DNA from: Beroe ovata
Lineage: Eukaryota > Ctenophora > Nuda > Beroida > Beroidae
DNA length: 34,241 bases
Assembly (NCBI GenBank): GCA_946803715.1
Contig: CAMPET010000007.1
Location: 99,574 to 133,814, forward strand
Reading direction: 5' to 3'
Both the position numbers and the translations under genes were made by a program. Shown one piece after another: positions 12,201 to 20,800 of the stretch (positions are counted from its first letter, which is position 1; every line of letters begins with the position of its first letter). Below the pieces are notes generated by a model. It was not told the DNA's origin. It made no database searches and saw nothing but the letters and a program-made list of their open reading frames with translations.

Positions 12201-15200
12201 ACGTTCAGAGAAATGATTTCTCCCACCTGTATCTCAGGGGCCTGTTTTCCTTTGTACGAGTCCACTGAAGTCCACGTTCTGACAAAAGTCCTGAAAACAT
12301 TGTCATTAGAACTGTCACCACATTATCATGATGTCATGTTGTTACCACGATAACATGTTGTCATGATGTCAGGTGTCACGTTGTCAATTCACCTGATTTC
12401 ACACAGCCACTCCCTCTCCTTGCAATATGACTGAAGTTCCGATAGGGCAGAAGATAGGATGGAATTGTATCGGGAAACAGCTTCACAATACGGAATACTG
12501 AAAAATATGGAACTGTGTTGCTATGGTTACTGATTTCGTCACCAAGCTTTCCTGAGTGATAGCACTGTTTTCAGTAGGAATTTCGGGTATTCTTCAGATC
12601 AGCGACGCCACTAGAACGCCACGCTGTGGTGGCATTCTCGTGGCGTCGCTGTTCTGAAGAATGCCCGAAATTCGCGTCACACAATCTCACTTGTCATCGA
12701 GGACAGCGTCTATTCTATGATCTTCTAGAAGTTCGTTGTCAGGCAGCCACTCCCTTGCACATGATAATACTGACAACATGACCGAAAATAAAATAATGAA
12801 TAGTATTTTGGTGATAAAAAGTTGACATAATGCTGTGAATATTTGGATCGAAATTTCGCGAAATTTTCATCACCAAATCTACTCTTTTGGAAAACATATT
12901 TTTGACCACGGAAACCTCATATCATCACCGGCTGATCATATCACCTGAATTCTTGATGTTGGGCAGTAGAGAGGAAAGTGTAGTTGTAATGTGATCAACA
13001 CTCGGGTAACAGATGATAACATCGTCCTCTGACGCTCCCAAGCTGTACACCAAGTTCACCTCTACCAATGATCTACTGTAACCAGATATGAACTTCTCCA
13101 CTCGCTCGACCTGTATAAAATTGTAAGGAGGTTGTCGAAAGGTTTTCGACAACTTTTTGTCAACAAAACTTGTCAACAATTTGTGTAGACAAGCATTCAA
13201 TCTGTCGGAAGATAAAATCTCAGCGAAAAGAATCATAGGCTAACTCGAGTTTTGCAATCTCAAATATAAGCAAGTTCTCTGGCGATGCTTGGCCGCTGAT
13301 ACAAGCCGCGAATATGTCTGAGAATAAGTTTTCGCGCGCGCAATGAAGTTCTAGACATGGTCTATCATCGATCGACAATAAGCAAACAGCTCTTAGTCTT
13401 ACCAGATGGATTGTTGACTCTGATATGAAGTTGAGAACCAAACTCTGGACTTGGAACTTGATTGAGCGCCTAAAACAGGAACAATTCAATAGTTCATTGA
13501 ATCGTTGATTCATTCACTGATTCAACGAATATCAAAACATGAAGTCACCAATATCACGTGATGGCAGGATAAACTGATATACATGCCCGAGCGGCCTTGG
13601 TATCAGCACGTGCAACGTGATAACCTGTAGTTAGGCAACAGTCCGTGCTGACTGCGACACAAATCAAGATACTGTAGTCGTCTCTGTTTCTTCTCCTTCT
13701 GGACTGATATGGGGTTGGTAAGGTAGTCAGGGGATGGTCTGTTGTTAACTGTCGCTTCCTCNCAAGTGTGAGTGTCAAGTGTCAAGTGTGAGTGTCAAGT
13801 GCCAAGTCAAGTGTCAAGTGTCAACTCAAAACACTGCGTATCCCAGTCCAGCTTGAGAATTATAATCTCCTACTATACACGCTTATCTAGAAACGCTACA
13901 AGGACACGTGTCTAGTGGACACTTTCACTAGACACGTGTCTTTATACGCTTAACTCGACACGTTACAAGGACAGGTGTCAATGACACGTCATATCTCCCA
14001 AACCTGATCGGCGGAAGCATCAATCTGTTTCGTATACTGTAGGAAGCGGGTCAGGTACTTGAGCAGGAAGTGGAGCTGTTTCTGAGCCGTGTCGGAGAAA
14101 TGACCCAGAGTTCCGGGAACGATGTGATCCAGACTCGATACCGGAACTGTCATCAACTGGCGCGGGGGGGGGAGAGATAGTGGGTAACTCGTACACGTTC
14201 ATTATAATTGGTGATCAACTTATTCCTTGTCTATTTTCCAATATACCTCGTATAGGAGCAAGTGGAATTGGATGAGATTCTTGCCAAATGTCGGAATGAC
14301 GTGGAGCAATTCCTCTTGTATGACTGTCTTGTGTCGTTCAAACCGTTCCAAAACTGCGTTCACACGCCATCTAGGGGGGGGGAGGAGTTTGACGGGAATG
14401 ATTTTACTAACCAGTAACCATGGTGCGGCTAAAATCTTCGAAGGATAGTAAAATGCGGAATTGTTGACAATTATGTCAACAAAAATGCTGGCAAAATGCC
14501 GAAACCTGATAAAATGTCGAAGAAGGTTGAAATGTTTGAAGAAGGGAATGTTGATGATATTGTCGTATATCTGTGCGTTTCTCAGCCACTTCGACAAACT
14601 ACACACTTCTGAGAGATCTGGGGTGTTAGAACATGAATTCTGCTCTACCACATAACCAGAAAAAGTACAAGGTGTGTCATAAAAGGGGACAGAAGTGAAT
14701 GTCAATATCTCAGATTCTGTTGGGAGTTTCCGGATGAAATTTGGAGGTGTAGCAGGTATTGGTAATAAGTTTTTGGGAAAATTTTTCAAGTCCCTAGCTC
14801 GAAAAATGTGGCTTAAGGCTTCTCCGTTTCTGAGCCTCAAAAACGTTAGCTCTTAACGAGGTCATGTAGGCCATATATTGCCCGTAATATCCTGAAAATT
14901 TCATCGAGATTGGTCCAAAAACGGCGGAGTTATACACATTTATGTAACACGAAATAACACAAAATAGCGACAAACAGCAGCAGAGTTCCTATGGTACACA
15001 GTGACACGCAACACCGTGTGTATGAGTGTAAACAATATCGCACATTCAAATTCAGGAAATTGATGTTCTGATCATCTGAATGCGTGTAACAATTGATAAT
15101 GTACCGAATGTATGGTCAATCAATTAATGGCGTCACTGAGGCGGGTGTGTATATCAATATGAATATGTGCTCCATATGAAGTGATATTGTTAACACATAT

Positions 15201-17379
15201 TTTGTGTTACATAAATGCGTATATTTCAGCCGTTTTTCGAGCAATCTCGATGAAATTTTCAGGATATTACGGGCAATATTTGGCCCACATGACCCCGCTG
15301 AGAGCTGACGTTTTGAAGATCTGAAACGGAAGAGCCACAATTTATGAGCTAGGGACTAAAAAGGTTTTTTGTAAAAACTTATTACCGATACCAACCAAAC
15401 CTCCAGATTTCATCCGGAAACTCCCAACAGAAGCTGAGATATGGACGCTTACTTTTGTCCACTTTTTTGGCACACCCTCTAGTTTTTGTATAGCAATCTT
15501 TTTCCAAGCGAAATTTTTCCAGGAATCTCATCGCGACTGGTTCAATTTCTCTCAAGTCACATCATACCATTCTCTCCGTTTGGCGTGACATGCATCACAC
15601 CGAAGGATGACATGATGAAGTGCTCCTTATCCAACTTGGACTTGGGAACCACGACCAGGTTATAGGGCTGGGTCGGGTTGGGTTTGTTCAGGTAGGCGAT
15701 GTACGTGTGTGAACTTAGCATGCCCGACAGAATGTGATCGACCACCTGACAATATTGTGGTGTTAACATTGTGTTAACAATATGGTGGTGACATTGTGTC
15801 AATAATATCGTGTTAACATTGTGTTAACAATATCATGTTAACAATATGATGCCAACATGAGGTAGTATCATGCCAACAGTAAAAAGAATGTTTTGATTTT
15901 AGAAGCAATTCACACAAACAAAGTAATCAAACACAAACACCGCGGATTCTATTTTACTAACTTCTCGCCCAGTTTTAGGTTGTTTAGGTTTGGGGAGGAC
16001 AAACTTTTCTCTATTCTTCACCTCGATATCAGGCTCCACAACCACTTCCACAGCGTCCTGGGAAACCTTAACATTCTAGTTCACGAATCGGGAGATATTG
16101 TCAATGATCAACATCAGTCCGAAAATCAGAAGATCTCTACGTGATCCTCTATTTGAACTAACCTGATTAAGTGGTGTCACAACTAACCTGAGTGGTGTCA
16201 CAACTAACCTGAGTGGTGTCACAACTAACCTGACTGGTGTTAGTACTAGCTCCCTCCTCTTCCTCCTCTATTCTCAGGCCAAGGGCCGCGGCAGTGCTCC
16301 CCGATGCTCCCCTCCATGCTGCCTCGTAGCTGGCCAGCTCACAAGCCACATCGGGGAGTGAGTCTCTCAGGTCAGCCAGGGTGAGAAGAGCTGCTTTTTC
16401 CTCCTGAGGGGGGGGGAAGAGGGAATGTAGAGACAATGAGAGTAGCAAATCTCTCATACAAAAATTGGAAGTTCTAAAATGATCAATGGTAGTCGAGCAG
16501 GACTGCTGTATATTTTATCTACAATTATTACTGAGGAATGAGTATAATATTGTCCTGACAGCGGCGAATCCAACCTGAGAATCTCGCAGCACAAACACTT
16601 CCCTCCCTGGGACATGCTGGGCTCTACTTTTCCGTTCTGTCGGAGGTCTCGGCTGTCTCAGAGTACGGAGTTGGGGTTTGCCCGACATCCACCTCTGTTT
16701 CTGATACGCATCCGTCAACTGGGGTGATAGTGAGAGTGTGGTGTCTTCCCTGACGTGATGCCAGGGGAGAGTGATGTCAGGGGTGAGTGGTGTCAGGGGA
16801 GAGTGGTGTCAGGGTGAAGTAGTGTCAGGGAAAGACTGGTGTCAGGGGAAAGTGGTGTCAAGAGGAGTTAAGAAGGGTGATGTGGTGTCAGGGTTGAGTG
16901 GTGTCAACTGGGGAATGAGTGTGGTGAGGAATGGTGTCAAGGGCGTAGTGGTGTTAAAGCAGAGTGGTGTCCGAAATCCCTCCAACCTTAGGAAAGAGCT
17001 GTTGTATTTTTGGCTGTAGAGGATCATCTGGGTGATTCTCAAGGTAGAAGCAGAGCCGATCAACATAGTGTTTCACCTGTGTGAAAGTATGAATTGAAAT
17101 TGGGCGAAGAGTGAAGGGGCTGAGAGCTTTTCATGATTAAAACAACATTTTCAAGGTTTCATCAACTTGAGCACTCACTTGAGAATGGTTCTGTAAGTCA
17201 TCCGAAAGCAGTGTCAGGGAATCTAGCAGTTCTATCAGCTGCTGCGAATCTGTAGTGCCGCACAGAACTGGCACTGAAACAGCCGCTAGCCGGCGAGCAG
17301 CTTCGCTCACCACACAAAGTTCATTTTCACCGCTTATCCCAATGTTGTAGGGTGGCGGTAGTGATTGTGACTCTGTCAT
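239..17379 (-). CDS. Axonemal dynein heavy chain, inner-arm type, N-terminal part (partial, runs off left edge)
   Basis: Motor subunit of an axonemal dynein arm. I assembled 26 exons whose GT-AG junctions and phases all agree, giving 1,048 codons: 17379-17179, 17076-16987, 16718-16575, 16403-16230, 16057-15962, 15745-15568, 14617-14506, 14370-14247, 14156-14038, 13469-13403, 13110-12945, 12769-12691, 12497-12393, 12290-12227, 12017-11901, 10078-9977, 9735-9567, 9242-9130, 8885-8787, 7567-7460, 5414-5316, 5113-4943, 4276-4171, 3898-3776, 3699-3617, 373-239. Family landmarks in order: PYNLVVVPKSKL and SSFGVMHV (exon 6), SLSKWLRNAQIYDNIINIPF (exon 7), WRVNAVLERF (exon 8), then tail helices, and the linker with HHWQEI (exon 23), FILDCEDNIIGQID (exon 25) and LLQSILASPYV (exon 26). 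The tail length fits single-headed inner-arm chains (DNAH1/3/6/7/12/14 group); I cannot name the orthologue. The AAA motor, about 3,000 residues, lies left of the window. The exon 9/10 junction is uncertain: an alternative donor after 14004 would need one more exon. Introns 19, 20 and 25 hold antisense genes. Confidence 0.9.
795..801 (+). promoter_or_regulatory. TATA box of GST-like copy 1
   Basis: TATAAAA 236 bp upstream of the ATG. A start about 30 bp downstream would give a 5'UTR exon ending at the donor at 889. Confidence 0.55.
889..1012 (+). other. Probable 5'UTR intron of GST-like copy 1
   Basis: The donor TTAG/gtaaat and the acceptor after a pyrimidine-rich stretch (ctccatag) frame 124 bp, close to the 119-bp first intron of the nearby membrane-protein gene. 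No ATG lies between the TATA box and the donor, so this exon would be untranslated. Confidence 0.45.
1031..1735 (+). CDS. Glutathione S-transferase-like protein, copy 1 (probably non-catalytic), inside dynein intron 25
   Basis: Encodes 234 residues in one coding exon. The C-terminal half has the GST alpha-helical domain: GPFIMGDSLPVYADYLLYAC near residues 145-165 matches the 'GDxLTxADL' region, followed by FMEKFWTYPSPIRRWFKS. The N-terminal half keeps LDNKMTANIALCRAIGRKY, the place of the 'G..L.QS.AI.RYLA' glutathione-site helix. The protein starts just after where the first strand with the catalytic Tyr/Ser would be, so a classical active site is not visible. Upstream are a TATA box (795-801), a likely 5'UTR intron (889-1012) and no earlier in-frame ATG (TAG at 1010-1012). 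Copy 2 follows on the same strand. A GA-rich tract starts right after the stop. It may be a sigma-like GST relative or an S-crystallin-like structural protein; this is inference. Confidence 0.75.
   Translation: MLPIDSKLCRMMLTSRMVLGPEQQQHVCEGDLASYMDHCPDWLKTKDNHTKNWMDLDNKMTANIALCRAIGRKYFLMPDDPAQFVKCEEVERILFSLMNTMCYLINKICFAPNNPDGNDFDPEYARSRFLSKFEQKMPALEEQITGPFIMGDSLPVYADYLLYACLYDVRAFLPQGFGSGKYPKIDEFMEKFWTYPSPIRRWFKSNESKTGEYIRPPVPSIFHLLPEDQLQGDI
1738..1842 (+). repeat. GA-rich tract after GST-like copy 1
   Basis: Almost pure purine on the plus strand, built from GAGGA-type units. It begins directly after the stop, so it is probably the start of the 3'UTR. Confidence 0.7.
2067..2072 (+). promoter_or_regulatory. 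Possible poly(A) signal of GST-like copy 1
   Basis: ATTAAA in an AT-rich stretch about 330 bp after the copy 1 stop and 90 bp before copy 2. Confidence 0.3.
2160..2864 (+). CDS. Glutathione S-transferase-like protein, copy 2 (tandem paralogue), inside dynein intron 25
   Basis: Also 234 residues, about two-thirds identical to copy 1 by eye and collinear over its whole length, so the pair is a tandem duplication. Shared blocks include SKLCRMMLTSRM, EQQQHVC, LCRAIGRKYF, MPDDP, YLINKIC, GDSLPVYADYLLYACL and SPIRRWFKSN. As in copy 1, the first strand of the thioredoxin fold with the catalytic residue is absent. A pyrimidine-rich stretch ending in AG (2131-2132) lies 27 bp before the ATG and could be the acceptor of a 5'UTR intron; I see no clear TATA box. 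The stop is followed by a purine-rich segment with a perfect 44-bp palindrome. Both copies are open and conserved at core positions, which suggests that they are functional. Confidence 0.75.
   Translation: MLDPKKSKLCRMMLTSRMILSPEQQQHVCDGDLANFMDFCPDWLKSKGDDNRNWMDLDNMMTETVSLCRAIGRKYFIMPDDPDQLDKCETIEKIMVMLMNTMVYLINKICYAPNSPDGNDYDAQYARSRFVTKLEQKIPQLEELITGPFILGDSLPVYADYLLYACLFDINVFMPGAFDKAPKISNFMAKFRAYRSPIRRWFKSNDSKVGAYIRPAVPTITTLLPESSYPGDIH
2865..3330 (+). repeat. Purine-rich, strongly strand-biased 3' segment after GST-like copy 2
   Basis: About 460 bp of G/A-rich plus strand with many G runs, starting at the copy 2 stop. Includes the 44-bp palindrome at 2932-2975. Antisense frames in it are Pro/Ser/Leu-rich artefacts. 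Confidence 0.7.
2932..2975. repeat. Perfect 44-bp palindrome
   Basis: Each half is the exact reverse complement of the other, with centre TTGCAA. The half sites read ccctattccccctt and aagggggaataggg. Confidence 0.9.
4848..4897. repeat. Inverted repeat, 15-bp perfect arms
   Basis: ctcaagtcgagatct and agatctcgacttgag separated by 20 bp, in dynein intron 22, 46 bp from exon 22. Confidence 0.85.
5607..5693 (+). promoter_or_regulatory. Duplicated promoter element of the membrane-protein gene
   Basis: gcgcgcgtcagtta(a/t)cac occurs at 5607-5623 and 5677-5693, exactly 70 bp apart, each next to a CACGTGCG element and within 170 bp of the ATG at 5774. Confidence 0.45.
5774..6708 (+). CDS. Novel single-pass type I membrane protein, three exons, inside dynein intron 20
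   Basis: Exons 5774-5828, 5948-6188 and 6312-6708 join in phase (introns 119 and 123 bp, gtaaat...acag and gtaaca...ttag) to give 230 residues ending at TGA. Residues 1-18 are a signal peptide (MPRTNFMFFAILLASTVT). A short ectodomain follows, rich in His, Asp and Asn (HYSHHHDSNHG near 48-58). A membrane helix lies at about 78-98 (VAIATATTVVVTLVLAAMA), with basic residues after it (RRIHEAIKSRK). The cytoplasmic tail of about 130 residues is basic and Pro/Ser-rich with a class I/II-like SH3 ligand, PPPLPARK, at 125-132. I recognise no family. Correct phases at both junctions, the signal peptide and the helix make a real gene likely. It is antisense to the dynein gene that surrounds it. Confidence 0.68.
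6056..6069 (+). promoter_or_regulatory. X-box consensus motif in exon 2 of the membrane-protein gene
   Basis: GTAACCATGGTAAC, a full consensus match, but within coding sequence, so chance is a fair alternative. Confidence 0.25.
6709..7268. other. Intron sequence after the membrane-protein gene
   Basis: 3'UTR of the antisense gene, then AT-rich dynein intron 20. No further gene or clear AATAAA signal seen. Confidence 0.5.
7269..7450. repeat. 20-bp minisatellite, about 8 full copies
   Basis: Unit atcaattaactatgaactat with g/a and t/g variants at fixed sites. It ends 10 bp from the donor of dynein exon 20. Confidence 0.92.
7568..8190. other. Dynein intron 19, part upstream of the Asp-His gene
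   Basis: No exon found. This stretch would contain the promoter of the plus-strand Asp-His gene, but I see no TATA box. Confidence 0.4.
8191..8472 (+). CDS. Secreted Asp-His repeat protein, inside dynein intron 19
   Basis: Encodes 93 residues: a signal peptide (MKLFAVLMMLMAFAIA), then QQEQ and a run of Asp-His dipeptides with about 26 histidines, two cysteines (in DHDCDHD and DHCDEDH) and a short charged tail (QEKTEMSMDF). A polyhistidine/aspartate chain of this kind would be expected to bind Zn, Cu, Ni or Ca. Nearly all differences between repeat units are third-position changes (gac/gat, cat/cac) that keep Asp and His, which argues for selection on this frame and not a simple satellite. 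I know no named family. It has no visible introns and is antisense to the dynein. The other frames through the repeat are shadows. Confidence 0.62.
   Translation: MKLFAVLMMLMAFAIAQQEQDHDHDHDCDHDHDHDHDHDDHDHEDHDHDDHDHDDHDHDHHDHCDEDHDHDHDHDHDHDHDQDQEKTEMSMDF
9281..9483. repeat. 23-bp minisatellite, about 9 copies
   Basis: Unit catcatgtataatgtatatg(t/c)at in dynein intron 17, between exons 17 and 18. The array is not separated by spacers and is not a CRISPR. Confidence 0.9.
10127..10330. repeat. GGTGA-type tandem array with a hairpin
   Basis: Direct copies of a unit of about 45 bp containing gaacatgtgaggtgaaaag. It ends in an inverted repeat: arms 10273-10295 and 10297-10319, 22 of 23 bases paired around one base. 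Confidence 0.85.
10443..10605 (+). repeat. Direct repeat of 163 bp, copy A
   Basis: Matches 11561-11722 with only a few differences (for example gcattgag/gtattgag). No coding or RNA signature recognised. Confidence 0.85.
11089..11167. repeat. Impure (CA)n microsatellite
   Basis: CACA runs broken by AACA, GTAC and CATA units in dynein intron 15. Confidence 0.9.
11316..11462. repeat. 15/30-bp minisatellite (ccgccgtagcgtcc core)
   Basis: About two 30-bp units containing ccaccctaaattg, then about five 15-bp units. The minus strand reads as YGGGL/R repeats in one frame, probably by chance. Confidence 0.88.
11561..11722 (+). repeat. Direct repeat of 162 bp, copy B
   Basis: Begins at the base after the single N at 11560 and matches copy A. 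Both copies lie in dynein intron 15 (10079-11900), which otherwise holds only repeats. Confidence 0.85.
12043..12056 (+). promoter_or_regulatory. X-box consensus motif in dynein intron 14
   Basis: GTTGCCATAGTAAC, a full consensus match, 26 bp from exon 15 and inside a degenerate GTCACGTT array, so it may derive from that repeat. Confidence 0.35.
12517..12530 (-). promoter_or_regulatory. X-box consensus motif in dynein intron 12
   Basis: Reads GTAACCATAGCAAC on the minus strand, a full match to GTNRCC-NN-RGYAAC. Function inside an intron is uncertain. Confidence 0.4.
12578..12673. repeat. Long hairpin, 45-bp arms and 6-bp loop, in dynein intron 12
   Basis: Arms 12578-12622 and 12629-12673 pair at 41 of 45 positions; two of the four differences would be G-U pairs in RNA of one strand. 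It fills half of a 193-bp intron and ends 18 bp from exon 12. It could be a short foldback transposon remnant or a small-RNA precursor. Confidence 0.85.
13766..13830. repeat. AGTGTCA-type microsatellite beside an N
   Basis: Repeated caagtgtgagtgt and caagtgt units next to the N at 13762, in the intron after dynein exon 10 on the genomic left-to-right map (intron 9). Confidence 0.8.
13903..13940. repeat. Inverted repeat, 15-bp perfect arms, 8-bp loop
   Basis: gacacgtgtctagtg and cactagacacgtgtc; each arm also contains the palindrome GACACGTGTC. Confidence 0.88.
14668..15479. mobile_element. Non-autonomous foldback DNA transposon with TA target sites (Tc1/mariner-like)
   Basis: Terminal inverted repeats of about 280-290 bp (14668 to about 14958, and about 15200 to 15479) start aaggtgtgtcataaaa and agggtgtgccaaaaaa, flanked by TA at 14666-14667 and 15480-15481. 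Shared internal blocks include ctgttgggagtttccgga and gcccgtaatatcctgaaa. The 240-bp centre has no transposase. It fills most of dynein intron 6. Superfamily is inferred from the TA duplication and the ends. Confidence 0.82.
15755..15880. repeat. Degenerate GTTAACA(A/T)TRTGT array
   Basis: Repeated tgttaacattgtgttaacaa-type units in dynein intron 5, next to the exon 6 acceptor. Related in style to the GTCACGTT arrays in other introns. Confidence 0.75.
16164..16236 (-). repeat. 21-bp tandem repeat that multiplies the exon 4 splice donor
   Basis: On the dynein strand, CAG/gttagt recurs every 21 bp, with last exon bases at 16230, 16209 and 16188. The frame stays open (VSCDTTQ per unit) until a stop at about 16167. 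Confidence 0.82.
16750..16975. repeat. GTGGTGTCAGGGG-core minisatellite
   Basis: Some 13 degenerate copies of about 15 bp in dynein intron 2. The frame through it is not a gene. Confidence 0.82.
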
Positions 17380-17887
17380 TGTTCATGTTGGGGGACTCAT
17401 TTTTCTCTTGCTATAACGAATGTGTGCATGTTAGATCCTTTTCTTTGTATTTTCTAAGACAAATTTGCAGGGCGCGCGTCCCTATTTTGGTCGAGTATTA
17501 TATTCGCGTGTTACTGTAGTAACTGCGCGAAGCTGGTCATTTAAAGAATCCCGCGCGTTACGATTACAACAAACTATTGTTGTGACCGTACCACTGAAAA
17601 CGATAAGGAGTTTTCTTTCCATAAAAACCGTTATCTTATCACTAACTATCAGGCAATATTGCTAGTTGCCTGGTGCTGAAGATATGGCATAGAAATATTC
17701 GGAAAGTACCAAATATCAACAATGTGAGAGGCGGTAACATTAAACACAAGAAATGTAAATAAAAGACATGACATTGGGTTTTTGTATTTACAAACTATAC
17801 AGGTTAATTTCAACAAGATCAACAGAGTTTTGATAATGGCCACTATACAACAGAAATACATTGATTCAGGTCTAAGTTTGGCGGTGC
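17380..17887. other. Spacer between CFAP74 stop and dynein start
   Basis: 508 bp holding the CFAP74 3' end and the dynein promoter. Contains the X-box-like motif at 17510-17523; no other gene seen. Confidence 0.7.
17510..17523 (-). promoter_or_regulatory. X-box-like RFX site upstream of the dynein gene
   Basis: GTTACTGTAGTAAC: symmetric half sites, one mismatch to GTNRCC-NN-RGYAAC, 131 bp before the dynein ATG. RFX factors drive many ciliary genes through sites at this distance. Confidence 0.55.
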
Positions 17888-20800
17888 TTATTTCACAATC
17901 TCAACAACAAAGTTAACGCGAAACTGTTCGATTGTTTCACCTTTCAAACTCAACATGGTATTGAATTCCAACCTGCTACCAACTTCTGACATTTCTTTGG
18001 GAGGAGTGAACTGGAATTGGATTGGAACGGTGGAACACGATTCAACTGATCCCTGTGAAGATTGTTATGTTTGAATCGGGTTTTGAGTCTATGTTCGACA
18101 AGGGACCATAACATCGATAATTTATCTTGATGGACCACTGTTTAGAAACCCCTTCAACCCTTTTGATCATTGTGCTATATTAAGAATCTAACTGCATATA
18201 TCGTAAACACACAGTTGGTATACAATGCATACATTCGTGAATACATGTGAGAGAGTTGTTCACGTGCGCGCGCGCAATATTGAAACTTATGTAGGGACAT
18301 TGAGTGTACATTGGTTAATGTATACATTGCGTGTTATGATACAATAATGTCACATTAACATTTCAAGAACAGTTAATTTACCGATCCCAACTCCCAAACC
18401 ATATATACGTTTGATATGAACAAACAACCAAGCCGGACTTTTAAGTTGTATTGATGGTTATTTTAAGTTGATTTTAAGTTGATTTTAAGTTGATGGTTGG
18501 TTAAATTAAGCAGAAATTCACCTTCTGTGGATTGATTACAAGAGCTTTTACCAGTGGACCAAGATCAGCTTTGAGGGGGTCAAAAGCAAAGTCACCACTA
18601 GGCTGAAATAATAAACGAATACTCAAGGTACTTTTCACTGACCGCCTGTAGTATGAGGAAAGTGGAATTATTTTAGAGAAATTTTGGAAGAAAATAATAT
18701 CTCGTTTTCAACTCACTTTCGCTCCCTTTGCATCTTTTGAATTTGCAGCATCCGGCTTATACCCGGCACCCCTACAGTTCCCAATGTCAAATGTTTGAGT
18801 AAACACCTGGATGCAATAGGAAGATAGAAAAAACTATACATCAATCACATAGCAAGTTAACAGTTAATAACTATAGTTGTTCAGTTAGTTGTTTCCAAGA
18901 AAGGACAATCGGGGATTGTCATTCAACTTTTGCTTGACCACAGAGTGGTCTGTACGGAACCTCGTTGTTTCGATTCCATGTTTGATAACATGCCGTACTG
19001 AGAAGATCTCCGCCGTGTTCAACATACCTGTTTGTTAGCACTGAGAGAGCACACAAATAGCACCCAAACTTGTCCAGCTATCTCCTCCGTCTCTGGTTCT
19101 ACTAGAGGTGTCTCAATGTGTGGTGTCACTGCGAGGGGGAAATGTGTATGGTGTCAGGCAGAGTTGGGTGTCAATTTGAGGTGTTGTCAATTTGGAATGT
19201 TTTGGAATGTGGAGTCAGTGTGTGGGAGAGAATATGGTGTAGCACAGTTTGATAAAATGTCAATTAGAGTCCAATGTCAACTTGACTCACACGCGTGTAG
19301 GGTAACTGATGGGGTTGGCATCTTGCCACCCACCAGGTACATTGACCCAGTCCACGACCGTGCTTGCACTCGTATCCTGTGTTCCTGCGGCTGCGTGGGG
19401 AGAGAGAGTGGTTAATTGGAAGATAACTAACATTTCGCGAGCTGATTAATTGATTGTATATCAGCAGAATTTCATAATCAAAGGATATAAAGCATTGATA
19501 TTTTGAATTGATCGAAAACTAAACATTCCATATTACGAATAGAGTCAATCATTTTTTTCAGCCAAGTCAAAAATTACCGATGATGAGTGGTTACATATCA
19601 CCGAGTCAGTTTAACTGCTACCATACCTGGTTCAGAAGTTTCACTATGATCACATCTTTGTAGGAATCTTGGTGGTCAGGATTGAAATGAACCGTAACGT
19701 CCTGCAATGAGGGGGAGAATCTAGTAGTGAATCGGAACAAGTAATCAAAACAAGGAGAGAAGGAAAAATAATGGAAATGAGAAATGAGGGTGAAAAATGG
19801 GCAAGTAACTCAAGTAAGTAAGTAACTGAGGATTTTAGTATCAAATAAACATGCTACCTGTGATTTTCCCTTCTCAATTGAACCAGAGTGTGGGGTACAC
19901 TTGAACGGTAGTATTCCTGACTTGTTACTGTTCCCTGAAATAACAGTTGTACACGTTATGTGTCGCGTGATTTGTCACGTTGTCACGTGATTCGTCACGT
20001 TATGACGTCTTAAATTGGAGTATGAACTCAAATCATCTCAATTAAACCCTGACTTGCCAACATCTATACCTAACTACTTAATAGGTAACTATGTCTTCTT
20101 TCCAACAAATAAAGAACGGGGTCACAAAATATGTTCGTAGTCACGCGACATAGTTTCTCAATTTTCATTGGTTTGAGGTATAACACGTCATATTTTCAAT
20201 GAAAACACGTGACTAAAAAGTCTAACCTATATCACTGTCACCGGTAATATCCTGCACCACTCCAACCTGCTCACTGAGCAGTGAGACACTGTACTGGAGG
20301 TCGATCTCCGATCTGTTCGTCAGCTTGAAGTTCCCTGACAGGATCTCCCCAACCATCACGTGACCGAGATCCAGCTCACCTGAACACAAGGAAATGTTTT
20401 ATTTCAATTATAAACAAGAGACGAATTTCCCATTTCCCGCGACATTTATATCCTACGATAGACAATAGTATCGTGTCACCGATATTTCATATTCGACTCA
20501 TCGAATCGTTCGATTCAAATCATTTGATCCAAATCATTCTATCTAAGCTATTTCTACGAATTTCATCTCAATCACAGACCTGAGTCAGGGGACACTTCAA
20601 GATGGGGTTCCACCCCAGAACCATGCAGATGGAGATGAAGTGTAGACTTCTGTGGGGACAGAGGAGTGTGTTGTTGTGACAAAATATTATAATGCATGAG
20701 AATTGAAATATGTGAAGCACACAAGTCACAATTTGGATTATACTACAAATTGTTCACCTCACAAAATACATATATGGGAAAGGAGAAGAATCTCTATCGA

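Noticed and set aside
13132-13154. Small hairpin gttgtcgaaa/tttcgacaac
   Set aside because: Short AT-rich hairpin of a kind expected by chance in these introns; no further context.
13219-13402. Possible extra dynein exon (DIFAACISGQASPENLL)
   Set aside because: Its exit phase does not fit the next exon; the direct junction of exon 10 to exon 11 does.
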